This document shows, piece by piece, positions 16,837 through 27,296 of a stretch of 60,736 nucleotides of DNA (the stretch's first letter is position 1; the number at the start of each line of letters is the position of its first letter). The notes beneath the pieces are model-generated. The model did no database searches, had not been told where the DNA came from, and worked only from the letters and a program-made list of their open reading frames with translations. Origin of the DNA: Brachybacterium nesterenkovii (GTDB lineage Bacteria > Actinomycetota > Actinomycetes > Actinomycetales > Dermabacteraceae); the NCBI RefSeq assembly GCF_900163655.1, contig NZ_FWFG01000069.1:1-60736 (forward strand). The letters are read 5' to 3'. Position numbers and translations under genes: made by a program.

Positions 16837-18494
16837 CAGGCGCTCCCCTCGGCGCGCTGCGGGAACAGGCCCTCGGGCAGGCCGGAGCCGTCCCAGTTCA
16901 GCAGGTTCACGCGCTTGCCCTCGGGCCGCGGCACGGCCGTGTTCGCAGTGGTCGGGTCGTTCATCTGCCGCTTGGTGGCGTAGCCGGGGCCGGACATGCC
17001 CAGCGAGTCCTCCGGCAGCGACATCGAGCTCATGCCGGGGCCGCCGGGGGCGTTCAGCGGGCAGTCGGTGCCGATGCCCTCGAGCTCGTGGGCGCTCTCG
17101 ACATGGCCCGTGGGGATCACGTAGCGCTCGGAGTACTTCGCGATCGCCAGCAGGCGGTACATGTCCTGCATGGTGTCGCCGTCCATGCCGACCGCGTTCG
17201 CGATCCCCTCGCGCGGCTCGCGCCCGAGGTTGATGTCGCGCATGTACGAGCGCATCGCGGCCATGCGGTAGAGCACCCGCTCGACCGTCGGGACGTCGCC
17301 CGCGGTGAACAGGTTCGCGAGGTACTCCACGGGGATGCGCAGGGTGTCGATCGCGGCGAACAGGTTCTCCGCGTCCTCCGCGTCGTAGCCCGTGTCTCGG
17401 ACGACGTCGACGACCGGCGACAGCGGCGGGATGTACCAGACCATCGGCATGGTGCGGTACTCCGGGTGCAGCGGCAGCGCGACCTCGTACTCCTTGATGA
17501 GCTTGTAGGTCGGCGAGTTCTGCGCGGCCTCCAGCCAGTCGTTGGGGATGCCGGCGGCGCGCGCCCCCGCGATCACCTCAGGATCGTTCGGGTCCAGGAT
17601 CAGGTCGCGCTGGGCGCGGTACAGATCCTTCTCGTCCGGCGTCGACGCGGCGGCGGTGACCTTGTCCGCGTCGTACAGCACGAGGCCGATGTAGCGCAGG
17701 CGGCCCACGCAGGTCTCGGCGCACACCGTCGGCTCCCCCTGCTCGATGCGGGGGTAGCAGAACGTGCACTTCTCGGCCTTGCCGGTCCTGTGGTTGAAGT
17801 AGATCTTCTTGTACGGGCAGCCGGTGATGCACATGCGCCAGCCGCGGCAGCCGTCCTGGTCCACGAGGACGATGCCGTCCTCCTCGCGCTTGTAGATCGC
17901 GCCGGAGGGGCACGAGGCCGCGCACGTGGGGTTCAGGCAGTGCTCGCAGATGCGCGGCAGGTAGAACATGAAGGTCTTGTCGAACTCGAGCTGGACCTTG
18001 TCCTCGATGCCCTTGAGCATCGGGTCCTTGTCCTTGTGGGCGTAGGTGCCGCCGAGGTCGTCGTCCCAGTTGCCCGACCACTGGATGTCCATCCGCTCGC
18101 CCGTGATGAGCGACTTCGGCGGGGCGGTCGGGATGTTGGGCTGCTGGGCCGGGGCGTTGAGCAGCTTGTCGTACTCGTAGGTCCACGGCTCGTAGTAGTC
18201 CTCGATACCGGGCAGGCGCGGGTTGGAGAACAGCTGCAGGAGCTTGGTGAGGCGGCCGCCGGCCTTCAGGCGCAGGCGACCGTTGGGACCGAGCTCCCAG
18301 CCGCCCTTCCACTTCTCCTGGTCCTCGTAGCCGCGGGGGTAGCCCTGGCCGGGACGGGTCTCCACGTTGTTGAACCAGATGTACTCGGTGCCGCTGCGGT
18401 TGGTCCACGCCTGCTTGCAGGTGACCGAGCAGGTGTGGCAGCCGATGCACTTGTCGAGGTTCATGACCATCGACATCTGTGCCATGACGCGCAT
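16836..18494 (-). CDS. narH: Respiratory nitrate reductase beta subunit
   Basis: A 552-residue iron-sulfur subunit that carries electrons from NarI to NarG. Four Cys clusters are visible: CIGCHTCSVTC near the N-terminus, CEHCLNPTCAASCP, CRGWRMCITGCPY and CTFCYPRI...CAETCVGRLR. The Trp in CRGWRMC is the usual substitution that makes one cluster [3Fe-4S]. The start at 18494 has GAAGGAG 7-8 nt upstream. A 46-nt gap separates it from the end of narG. The gene itself looks fully intact. Confidence 0.97.
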   Translation of the reverse strand: MRVMAQMSMVMNLDKCIGCHTCSVTCKQAWTNRSGTEYIWFNNVETRPGQGYPRGYEDQEKWKGGWELGPNGRLRLKAGGRLTKLLQLFSNPRLPGIEDYYEPWTYEYDKLLNAPAQQPNIPTAPPKSLITGERMDIQWSGNWDDDLGGTYAHKDKDPMLKGIEDKVQLEFDKTFMFYLPRICEHCLNPTCAASCPSGAIYKREEDGIVLVDQDGCRGWRMCITGCPYKKIYFNHRTGKAEKCTFCYPRIEQGEPTVCAETCVGRLRYIGLVLYDADKVTAAASTPDEKDLYRAQRDLILDPNDPEVIAGARAAGIPNDWLEAAQNSPTYKLIKEYEVALPLHPEYRTMPMVWYIPPLSPVVDVVRDTGYDAEDAENLFAAIDTLRIPVEYLANLFTAGDVPTVERVLYRMAAMRSYMRDINLGREPREGIANAVGMDGDTMQDMYRLLAIAKYSERYVIPTGHVESAHELEGIGTDCPLNAPGGPGMSSMSLPEDSLGMSGPGYATKRQMNDPTTANTAVPRPEGKRVNLLNWDGSGLPEGLFPQRAEGSA

Positions 18495-18540
18495 GATGCG
18501 CTCCTTCCGACCCTGGGGCGAGGGTCCGTGTGTCGAGGGG

Positions 18541-21500
18541 TCAGTAGTCCACCGGGGCGGTGCGCTTGCGGATCCGGGTGACCTCGTCGCGCTGGTTGCC
18601 CGTGGGGCCGTAGTAGTTGAAGGCGTAGGACAGCTGGCCGTACCCGCCGATGAGGTGGGAGGGCTTGAGCATGATCCGCGTCATCGAGTTGTGCGTACCG
18701 CCGCGCATCTGGTCGCGCTCCGTCAGGGGCGTGTTGACGGTGCGATCCTGCGCGTGGTGCATGAACGCGGTGCCGCGGGGCATGCGGTGGCTGACCACCG
18801 CACGGGCCGCGACCACGCCATTGCGGTTGGTCGCCTCGATCCAGTCGTTGTCCTCGATGCCGACCGCCTCGGCGTCCTCGACGCTCATCCAGATCGTCTG
18901 CCCGCCGCGGGACAGGTTCATCATGAAGAAGTTCTCCATGTACATCGAGTGGATCGACCACTTGTTGTGGGGCGTCAGGTAGCGCACCGAGATCGAGCGT
19001 CCGTCCTCCTCGCCCAGCGGCGCCTCGCCGAACAGGGCGGTCATGTCCAGCGGCGGGCGGAAGACCGGCAGGCCCTCGCCCATCTCGAGCATCCAGTCGT
19101 GGTCGAGGTAGTAGTGCTGGCGCCCGGTGAGGGTGTGCCAGGGCTTCTTGCGCTCGACGTTGATCGTGAACGGGCTGTAGCGGCGTCCGCCGGTCTCCGA
19201 GCCCGACCACTCCGGGCTCGTGATGACCGGGACCGGGGCTGCCTTGGTGTCGGCGAAGCGGATCTGCTTGCCCTCGTTCTCCCCGGCGAGGTCGTGCAGG
19301 TGCACGCCGGTGCGCTTCTCGAGGGTCTTGAAGCCCTGGGTCGCCATGCGCCCGTTGGTGGTCCCCGACAGCGAGAGGATGAACTCCGCCGCGTTCAGGT
19401 CGGTCGTGAGCTTGGGGCGGCCGTCGGCGGCGGTCCCGGTGCCCCGGTGCACGCCGTTGATCCTCCCGAGCTCATCGACGTACTCGTGGACGTCGTAGGT
19501 GATGCCCTTGGTGGTCATCCCCTTGGACTCGAGCAGCGGGCCGATGGACGTGAACTTCGCGTGGATCTGCGTGTAGTCGCGCTCGACCTCGACCAGGGTG
19601 GGCATGGTCAGCCCCGGGATCGGCTCGCACTCGCCCTTCTTCCAGTCGCGGACGCGGCCGTGCGAGGTTGCGAGCTCGCCGGGCGTGTCGTGCTGGAGGG
19701 GGAAGGCGACGACGTCGGTGCGGGTGCCCAGGTGGGTCTCGGCCAGCTGCGAGAACTTCTTGGCGATCGCCGCCCAGGTCTCCCAGTCGGTGCGCGACTC
19801 CCACGGGTTGGAGATCGCCGGGTTGAACGAGTGGATGAACGGATGCATGTCCGTGGTCGAGAGATCGTGCTTCTCGTACCAGGTCGCGGCGGGCAGCACG
19901 ACGTCCGAGTGCAGCGTGTGGCTGGTCATGCGGAAGTCGAGGGTGAGGACCAGATCGACCTTGCCGATCGGGGCGTCCTCGCGCCACACGACGTCACGGG
20001 GGCGCAGGCCCTCGGGCGTCTCCTCCTCCGTCGCGGCCGAGTCCACGCCCAGCAGGTGGCGGAAGAAGTACTGGTCGCCCTTCGCGGAGGAGCCCAGGGT
20101 GTTCGCGCGCCAGATCGACCAGATGCGCGGGAAGTTCTCGGGCGCGTCCGGGTCCTCGGCGGCGAAGCGGATCGAGCCGTCCTTGAGGGACTTCACGAGG
20201 TAGGGGATGGTCTCCTCCCCCGCCGTCTTCGCGCGCTCGGCCACGTCCAGCGGGCTGATGTCGAACTGCGGGAAGAACGGCTGCCAGCCCAGGCGCTGGG
20301 ACAGGGCGACGGCATCGGCCGTCGTGGTGCCCTGGAAGGAGCCCGCGCCCGTGGTGGCCGCGAGGGTGTCCGCGCCGAAGCGGTCGTAGCGCCACTGGTC
20401 GGTGTGCATGTACCAGTAGGTGGTCTGCGTCATCTGGCGCGGCGGGCGCGACCAGTCGAGCGCGTTGGCCAGGTGCAGCCAGCCGGTGATCGGACGCACC
20501 TTCTCCTGGCCGACGTAATGGGCCCAGCCGCCACCGTTGACGCCCTGGGTGCCGCACAGGTTCGTGAGGGTGAGGAAGGCGCGGTAGATGGTGTCGGAGT
20601 GGAACCAGTGGTTGGTGCCCGCCCCCATGAGGATCATGGAGCGGCCCTTCGAGTCGATCGCGTTCTGGGCGAACTCGCGGGCGATGCGCGCGGCGGCCTC
20701 GCCCGGGACACCGGTGATGGCCTCCTGCCACGCGGGGGTGTACAGCGCCTCGTCGTCATCCAGGCCCGTGGCCCACTGCCCGGGCAGGCCCTCGCGGCCC
20801 ACGCCGTACTCGGCGAGCATCAGGTCGAAGACGGTGGTGACGCGGCGACCGGCGACGGTGCGCACGGGGACCCCGCGCGGCATGTCGCCGCGGCCGCCCT
20901 GGCCTGCGGTGTCGAAACGCGGCAGCAGGACCTCGCGGACCTCGTCGTGGCGTCCCAGCAGGGTGAGCGCCGGGTCGATCTCGCCCAGCTCGAGGTTCCA
21001 GCGCCCCTGGCCGTCGGAGGAGAAGCGGTCGCCCAGGGTGCCGTTCGGGACCACGGCGCGGTCGGTGACGGCGTCCAGCACCATAGGCTTGAAGTCGGCG
21101 TGCTCGCTCGTCGCGTGCTCGGTGACCTCGGCGCCGGCGTCGGAGGCGACGAGGAACTTGCCCGGGACCAGCGAGCCGTCCTCGCGCTCGGTGAGCTCGA
21201 CGAGGAAGGGCAGATCCGTGTACTGCTTGGAGTAGGAGGCGAAGTAGGGCTCGGCGCGGTCGACGTAGAACTCGCGCAGGATCGTGTGGCCCATCGCCAT
21301 CGCGAGCGCGGCGTCGGTGCCGGGGCGGGGCGCCAGCCACTCGTCGGCGAACTTCACGTTCTCCGCGTAGTCGGGGGCGACGGAGATGACCTTCTGGCCG
21401 CGGTAGCGGGCCTCGGCCATCCAGTGGGCGTCCGGGGTGCGGGTCAGCGGGACGTTCGAGCCCCACATGATGAGGTAGGCGGCGTCCCACCAGTCCCCCG

Positions 21501-22286
21501 ACTCCGGGACGTCGGTCTGGTCGCCGAAGACCTGCGGGGAGGCCGGCGGGAGATCCGCGTACCAGTCGTAGAACGACAGCATCGAGCCGCCGATGAGCTG
21601 GTGGAAGCGGGCCCCGAGGAGAACGACACCTGGCTCATCGCGGGGATCGGCGAGAAGCCCGTCGCGCGGTCCGGGCCGAACTCCTTGGTGGTGTGCACGT
21701 AGGCGGCCGCGACGAGCTCGATCGCCTCGTCCCAGGGGGCGCGCACCAGGCCGCCCTTGCCGCGGACCTCCTTGTAGCGCTTGGCCTTGACCGGATCGGA
21801 GACGATCGCGCGCCACGCGGCGACGGGGTCCCCGCCCGCGGTGGCCTTCTCCTCGCGGTACATGCGCAGCAGCTCGGAGCGCACGTACGGGTAGCGCACG
21901 CGCGTGGGCGAGTACGTGTACCAGGAGAACGAGGCGCCGCGGGGGCAGCCGCGGGGCTCGTACTCGGGACGATCGGGGCCGGCCGTCGGGTAGTCGGTCT
22001 CCTGGGACTCCCAGGTGATCACGCCGTCCTTGACGTACACCTTCCACGAGCACGAGCCGGTGCAGTTGACGCCGTGGGTGGAGCGGACCACCTTGTCGTG
22101 GCTCCAGCGCTCCCGGTAGAAAGAGTCGCCGCTGCGACCGCCCACGCGGTGGGTCTCGCGATTGTCCTCCGAGATCCACTCCTTCGAGGAGCGGAAGAAG
22201 CGGCGGGTGCCGATGAGGGCGTCGGAGAGCGGCGAGTCGATGCCTGGTGCGCGGTGCGCGACGGGCTTCTCGTCCGGGATGGTCAT
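18541..22286 (-). pseudogene. narG: Respiratory nitrate reductase alpha subunit, frameshifted as given
   Basis: NarG holds the bis-MGD active site that reduces nitrate to nitrite. Residues 1 to about 225 (from the ATG at 22286, MTIPDEKPVAH) are in one frame and include the N-terminal Fe-S motif HGVNCTGSC. The remaining roughly 1020 residues, from ARFHQLIGGSMLSFYDWYADLP to the stop at 18541, are in another frame. The break is at the G run of SFSSG|ARFH (plus-strand C run 21612-21615). Adding one G there restores a continuous 1248-residue protein of normal length. As written, translation stops soon after the shift. GGAGG lies about 8 nt upstream of the start. Operon partners are intact, so a sequencing error is as likely as a true null. 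Confidence 0.93.
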
Positions 22287-22411
22287 GGGGCGGTACCTCC
22301 GGTGCAGACGCGGCGACCGTGCGGTCGCCGCTGGGGCGGGGCGGCGCACCCGGGGCGGGGTGCGCAGGGAGGGAAGGGCCGCCGGACGAGCGCCCGGCGG
22401 CCGATCCGAGG

Positions 22412-23617
22412 TCAGGCGACGCGACGGCGTCCGCGCGCCACCCAGAGGGTGACGGCGATGGCTCCGAGGGTCGCGAGGAGCAGCAGGGCGATGCCCCAAG
22501 AGTAACTTCCCGTGGCGTTGTGGATAGCGGCCATGACCAGCGGCGGGACGAATCCGCCCAGACCGCCGGCGGCACCGACGAAGCCGGTCACGGTGCCCAC
22601 GTCGGCCGGATCGGTGGTCTGGGCGACGAGGCCGAACACGGCTCCGGTGCCCAGGCCCAGTCCGGCGGCCATGAGCAGGAAGGCCACGGTGCCCAGCGAC
22701 GCCAGCGGCGGCTGGAAGATGAGCACGGCGGCACCGATCGCGACGGCGATGTACGACAGGATCAGGGTGGTGCCGGCCGTGATGCGGTCGGACAGGACAC
22801 CGCCGATCGGGCGCAGCAGGACGGCGAGGATGACGAAGCCGGCCATGCGGAACGAGGCGTCGGAGGCCTCGAGGCCGTACCACTTCTTCAGCATGGTGGG
22901 CAGGAACACCGAGAAGGCGACGTAGCCGCCGAAGGAGAGGGCGTAGAGGTAGCAGGCCTGCCAGGTGGCGACGAGCTTCATCGCGGCGACGGACTGACCC
23001 ACGACGGAGCGCTTGGAGGGGGTCCAGCCCTCGGGCATCGGCATGGCGAGGAAGCCGATCACGGCGAAGGCGACCAGCGCGATCGCGGTGATGATAAAGG
23101 GGGCCGCGTTGCCGACGGACTTCACGAGCGGCACGGTGGTGAAGGCGCTGATGGCGGTGCCGCCCATGCCCATGCCGTAGAGGCCGGTGGCGAGCCCGCG
23201 GCGGGCCGGCGGGAACCAGGAGTTCACGTACGGCATGCCGATCGCGAAGGTCGTGCCCGCGAGCCCGAGGAAGAACCCGCCGACGAGCAGCGTCGTGTAG
23301 TCGTACTGGCCGACGAAGCCGAGGAAGAGCACCGGGATGACGGTCACCAGGCTCATGATCGGGAACATCACGCGCCCGCCGAAGCGGTCGGTGAGGGCAC
23401 CGATCGGGATGCGGCCGAGGGAGCCGACGAGCACGGGGATCGCGACGATCAGCGCGGCGTCCTTCGCGATGCCGCGCTCGACGAAGACGGGCCCGAGGGG
23501 GCTCAGCAGGGCCCAGGCCCAGAAGTTGAGCGCGAAGCCCAACGTCGCGAGGATGAGGGCGCGCACGGCGCCGCGGGGAAGCGCCGAGGAGGACGGTGCG
23601 GCTGCGGTCGATGACAT
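22412..23617 (-). CDS. narK: Nitrate/nitrite MFS transporter
   Basis: A 401-residue major facilitator with 12 predicted helices, of the NarK/NasA type. It would import nitrate and/or exchange it for nitrite. Family marks include the early GFALNFWAWALLSPLGPVF and the motif-A-like GRIPIGALTDRFGGR. The conserved Arg and Gly-rich signature YGMGMGGTAISAF sits in the middle. It is the first gene of the nar operon, 125 bp upstream of narG. The ATG at 23617 has GGAG 8 nt before it. The 168 bases upstream show a possible TAGCCT -10 (23702-23707) but no clear FNR-type palindrome. Confidence 0.94.
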   Translation of the reverse strand: MSSTAAAPSSSALPRGAVRALILATLGFALNFWAWALLSPLGPVFVERGIAKDAALIVAIPVLVGSLGRIPIGALTDRFGGRVMFPIMSLVTVIPVLFLGFVGQYDYTTLLVGGFFLGLAGTTFAIGMPYVNSWFPPARRGLATGLYGMGMGGTAISAFTTVPLVKSVGNAAPFIITAIALVAFAVIGFLAMPMPEGWTPSKRSVVGQSVAAMKLVATWQACYLYALSFGGYVAFSVFLPTMLKKWYGLEASDASFRMAGFVILAVLLRPIGGVLSDRITAGTTLILSYIAVAIGAAVLIFQPPLASLGTVAFLLMAAGLGLGTGAVFGLVAQTTDPADVGTVTGFVGAAGGLGGFVPPLVMAAIHNATGSYSWGIALLLLATLGAIAVTLWVARGRRRVA

Positions 23618-23785
23618 GGAGAGGCTCCGGTTCTGACACGAGGGGACGTCGGGGGCTGACGCGATCAGGCCGTCGGCTCCGTCGACGTGCGGCCACCCAT
23701 CAGGCTAGTTCCGACCCCGGGGACGAAGGTCCCGATCTCCTCCCTCACGGCACCCCATCGAGCCCGCATCCCTCGGGCTGGGCCG

Positions 23786-24343
23786 TCAGGACCCGTCGCC
23801 GGACTCCGGCGTGTCATCGAGGTCGAGGTCGACCATGAGCTCGGCGGCGATCTCCTCGAGGGCATCGCGGACGGCATCGGCATCCGTCCCGTCGGCGAGG
23901 CGGACCACCACGTCGGCCTCGAACAGCACGCCGCCGCCGTGCGGGGCGGCCGAGGTCCACGAGTCGAAGCTGTCGATCGTCAGGCGCTGCGCGCCGAGGG
24001 CCCGCGAGACCTCCGCGACCATGCCGGGGCGGTCGTGGCCCACCAGATGCAGCAGGCGCGGGCTCGAGGTCGCCGGGACGTGCACGCCGGGGGCGGAGGC
24101 CTCGGGCACCGGGGCGATCTCGACGTGCCATCCGCGCTCCTCGAGGTGGGCCCGGACGGCGGCGTCGAGCGCGTCGGCGCGCTCGGGGGCGATGTCGAGG
24201 AGGACGACGCCCGAGAACTTCCCGGCGAGGCGCGCGAAGGAACTGTCGAGCCAGTTGCCCTCGTGCTGCGCCACGAGCGCGGCCAGCTCGGAGATGAGCC
24301 CCTCGCGGTCGTCGCCGATCACGGTCACCACATGCTGTGTCAT
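23786..24343 (-). CDS. Two-ACT-domain protein, GcvR-like
   Basis: A 185-residue protein made of two ACT domains (about residues 3-80 and 95-170), the layout of the glycine-cleavage repressor GcvR family. MTQHVVTVIGDDREGLISEL begins the first domain and LLHLVGHDRPGMVAEV the second. Such proteins sense amino acids and usually act by protein contacts, because there is no DNA-binding domain. The ligand here is unknown. The ATG at 24343 lies 7 nt after TACTGT, again a leaderless arrangement. Confidence 0.88.
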   Translation of the reverse strand: MTQHVVTVIGDDREGLISELAALVAQHEGNWLDSSFARLAGKFSGVVLLDIAPERADALDAAVRAHLEERGWHVEIAPVPEASAPGVHVPATSSPRLLHLVGHDRPGMVAEVSRALGAQRLTIDSFDSWTSAAPHGGGVLFEADVVVRLADGTDADAVRDALEEIAAELMVDLDLDDTPESGDGS

Positions 24344-24350
24344 GCAGATC

Positions 24351-24356
24351 ACAGTA
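24351..24356 (-). promoter_or_regulatory. -10 box of the ACT-domain gene (leaderless start)
   Basis: TACTGT on the minus strand, seven bases, then ATG. Confidence 0.6.
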
Positions 24357-24405
24357 GCCGACCGCTCCCGGCCTGCCCAGACCTGCCCAGGAGACCGGGT
24401 CGTGA

Positions 24406-25464
24406 TCAGGAGTCCAGGTCGCGCCGCCGGAAGCCGACCGCCCCGACGATGATGAGGACGAGGGCGAGCACGGTCTCGACCACGACCGCGGTCCACTCCC
24501 CGCTGCCGGCCGCGCCCCCGGGCAGGTGCGGGAGGCGTCCCCAGGGCGTGGCGCGGATGAGCCACCCGGGCAGGTCGAGCAGCGCTCCCACCCAGGCCGC
24601 GAAGATCGACCAGCCGATGAGGACCTGGGCCAGCGGGAGCAGCCGGGGCGCCCAGCCCAGCAGGAGGGTCCCGATGCCCACCGTGAGCGCCAGCCCCGGC
24701 AGCAGGGCCAGCGCGCTCATGAGGAGCGGGCCGATCCGCGAGGCGCCGCCGTCCGCGGGGACCGCGAGCCCCATCAGAGCGAGGGCGAGGAAGGTCAGCA
24801 CCACCCCGGAGGACAGTGCGAGGGCGACGGCCGACAGCAGCCAGTGGGTGCGTCCGACCGCCGTCGCCAGCAGCGGCGCCGCCCTCCCCTGCACCTCCTC
24901 GGCTCGGGCGCCGGAGAGGACGCCGAGCGGGGCGAGGGTGAGGACCGGGACCAGGAGCCCCGCCATCGCGGCGAGGAAGGACTCGGTCAGGTGCTCGGCG
25001 CTGCCGCCCAGCCGGGTGAGGACGTCGGTGATGCCGCCCGAGGCGCCCATGGCCTCGGCGGCCTGGGTCGCGAGCGAGCCGATGGCCAGGCCCGAGATCG
25101 CGAGGCCGATGCCCCATCCGAGCAGGGAACCGCGCTCCAGGCGCCAGAGCAGCGCGAGCGGCCCGCGCAGGGAGAGCGGACCGCCCAGCGAGAAGGGACC
25201 GCTCGCATGCGCGCTCCCGCCGTGGCGACCCGCACGCGGACGCAGGATCCCGGCGCCCAGATCGCGCCGCGACTCGAGCAGGAACGCGAGCCCTGCGAGG
25301 AGGGCCGCGAGGGCGAGCGGCAGGGCGAGCACCCACGGCCGCTCATCGGCGTAGGGCCGCACCAGGCAGGGCCAGGTGAGCGGGTTGATCCACTGCAGCG
25401 GGCTTCCGGCGGCCGCATCGGCGGGTGCGGAGCCGTGCGGACGATCCCGATGACCGTCGCACCG
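24406..25464 (-). pseudogene. 3' remnant of an ABC-2-type exporter permease
   Basis: The frame encodes the C-terminal half of a large permease of the actinobacterial 'polyketide antibiotic exporter' type. About six membrane helices follow LQWINPLTWPCLVRPYADERPW, which normally lies in the middle of a protein of about 530 residues. The frame is closed upstream by a TGA at 25465-25467. The 200 bases before cimA hold no N-terminal half and no partner ATPase in any frame. A GTG at 25362 could start a 318-residue product, but it has no ribosome site. I read it as a deletion remnant. The junction is probably near 25420-25440. Confidence 0.75.
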
Positions 25465-25664
25465 TCAGAGTGGACCCGTTCGGGGACCGTGGGCCGGGAC
25501 CTTCTGCGCATTCCGGGTGCGCGACCGTGATCCGGCACGGTCGACCCCGTCCCGCTCGTCTCCGTGTCGATGCGGCCTCCCGGCCCGCGCCCCGGCCCGG
25601 AGGGATGAGACGGGGAGGGACGCTGCTGGAGGGGACGAGGCGGGAAGAGACGATGTGCGGAGCG

Positions 25665-27296
25665 TCAGGCCGCCTGGCTCGTCACCCTGTGCAGACCGTA
25701 GGTGTAGGCGTCCGAGATGGCCTCCCACGAGGCCTCGATGAGGTTCGGGCCCACGCCCACGGTCTGGAACTCGATGCCGCACGCCGAGGTCCGCACGAGC
25801 ACGCGCGTGGTCGCATCGGTGCCATGGTGGGCGTCGAGGATGCGGACCTTGAAGTCGAGCAGCTCGAACTCGTCGACCTGCGGATGCACGGTGCGCAGGG
25901 CCCCTCGCAGGGCCAGGTCGAGGGCGTTGACGGGGCCGTTGCCCTCGGCCAGCGCGACCGAGCGCTCCGCGGCATCCCCGATGCCGAGCACCTTGACCGT
26001 GGCCTCCGTCTCGAGCGCGCCGTCCCGCAGGAAGTGCGAGCTCGCCTTCCACGACTCGACGTCGAAGAAGCGCGGCAGCTCGCCCATCTCGTCCAGGAGC
26101 AGCAGCTCGAAGGAGGCATCGGCGGCCTCGTACGAGTAGCCCTCGGCCTCGCGGGCCTTGACGCGGGCGGCGAGGCGCCCCAGGAGGTCGCCCTCCCCCG
26201 CCAGGTCGAAGCCCAGCTCGCGGCCCTTGAGCTCGATCGACGCGCGCCCGGCCATGTCGGAGATGATCATGCGCATGTCATTGCCCACGTCCCGCGGGTC
26301 GATCTGCTGGTACAGGTCCGGGTCCACGCGGATCGCCGAGGCGTGCAGCCCCGCCTTGTGGGCGAAGGCGCTCGCCCCCACGTACGGGGCCCGCGAGGGG
26401 ACGGCCATGTTGCAGATCTCGCCGATCGCATGGGCGATGCGCGTGGCCTCCGCCAGGGTCTCGGCGTCGACGAGCTCCAGGCCCATCTTGAGCTGGAGGT
26501 CGGCGAGCATCGTGATGAGGTCGGCGTTGCCCGTCCGCTCCCCGTAGCCGTTGACGCAGCCCTGCACGTGGGTGATCCCGTGGTGGACGGCCATGACCGC
26601 ATTAGCCACGGCGCAGCCGGAGTCGTTGTGGGTGTGCGCGCCCAGGCGGGCGTCGGGCAGGCCCGCGGCCGCGAGGCGCGAGCGGAGATCGTCGACGATG
26701 GCCGCGATGTCGTGCGGGAGCATCCCGCCGTTGGTGTCGCACAGCACGACGACGGCCGCCCCCGCGCCGAAGGCCTCGACGACCACGGAGGTCGTGTAGT
26801 CGGGGTCGTCGCGGAAGCCGTCGAAGAAGTGCTCGGCGTCGACGAACACCTCGCGCCCGCTCGCGCGCAGGTGCTCGACGGTGTCGCGGACCATCGCGAG
26901 GTTCTCCTCGCCGCTCGTCCGCAGCGCCGCCTTCACGTGGCGCAGGTCGGACTTGGCCACGAGCGTGATCGTGCCGGCCCCGGAGTCCAGCAGGGCGCGG
27001 ACCTGCGGGTCGTCGCCGACCGCGACTCCCGCCTTGCGGGTCGCGCCGAACGCGGCCAGGCGGGCCGTGCGCAAATCGAGCTCCGTCGCGACGCGCGCGA
27101 AGAACTCGGTGTCCCGCGGCACGGCGCCGGGCCAGCCGCCCTCGATGTACGTCACGCCCAGCTCGTCGAGCAGGCGCGCGACGGCCAGCTTGTCGGCCAC
27201 CGACAGCGTCAGGCCCTCCTGCTGGGACCCGTCGCGCAGCGTCGTGTCGTACAGGTGGAAGCCGCCGGGGGTCCCCGGTGCGGTCGCGCTCGTCAT
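25665..27296 (-). CDS. cimA: Citramalate synthase
   Basis: A 543-residue HMGL-like enzyme of the citramalate/isopropylmalate synthase group. It would condense pyruvate and acetyl-CoA to citramalate, giving a threonine-independent route to isoleucine. The N-terminal catalytic barrel starts YDTTLRDGSQQEG, with metal ligands in HTHNDSGCAVANA and VNGYGERTGNADL. A C-terminal regulatory dimer domain ends the protein. The length and the PFAHKAGLHASA-like segment (here AFAHKAGLHASAI) fit CimA better than LeuA. Its ATG overlaps the ilvE stop. The 200 bases downstream hold no gene. Confidence 0.92.
   Translation of the reverse strand: MTSATAPGTPGGFHLYDTTLRDGSQQEGLTLSVADKLAVARLLDELGVTYIEGGWPGAVPRDTEFFARVATELDLRTARLAAFGATRKAGVAVGDDPQVRALLDSGAGTITLVAKSDLRHVKAALRTSGEENLAMVRDTVEHLRASGREVFVDAEHFFDGFRDDPDYTTSVVVEAFGAGAAVVVLCDTNGGMLPHDIAAIVDDLRSRLAAAGLPDARLGAHTHNDSGCAVANAVMAVHHGITHVQGCVNGYGERTGNADLITMLADLQLKMGLELVDAETLAEATRIAHAIGEICNMAVPSRAPYVGASAFAHKAGLHASAIRVDPDLYQQIDPRDVGNDMRMIISDMAGRASIELKGRELGFDLAGEGDLLGRLAARVKAREAEGYSYEAADASFELLLLDEMGELPRFFDVESWKASSHFLRDGALETEATVKVLGIGDAAERSVALAEGNGPVNALDLALRGALRTVHPQVDEFELLDFKVRILDAHHGTDATTRVLVRTSACGIEFQTVGVGPNLIEASWEAISDAYTYGLHRVTSQAA

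Noticed and set aside
21605-21620. Programmed ribosomal frameshifting in narG
   Set aside because: I see no conserved slippery heptamer with a downstream structure, and NarG proteins are not known to need it. A missing base in a G run is simpler.
18367-21702. An 1111-codon plus-strand frame
   Set aside because: It lies opposite narG, has no recognisable domain, and its composition is that of a complementary frame.
22287-22575. The upstream extension of the narG C-terminal frame as a longer NarG start
   Set aside because: The residues before the frameshift in that frame have no NarG character. The true N-terminus, with the HGVNCTGSC motif, is in the other frame from 22286.
25465-25664. N-terminal half of the ABC permease in another frame
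   Set aside because: I looked for hydrophobic segments in the minus frames of this stretch and found none.
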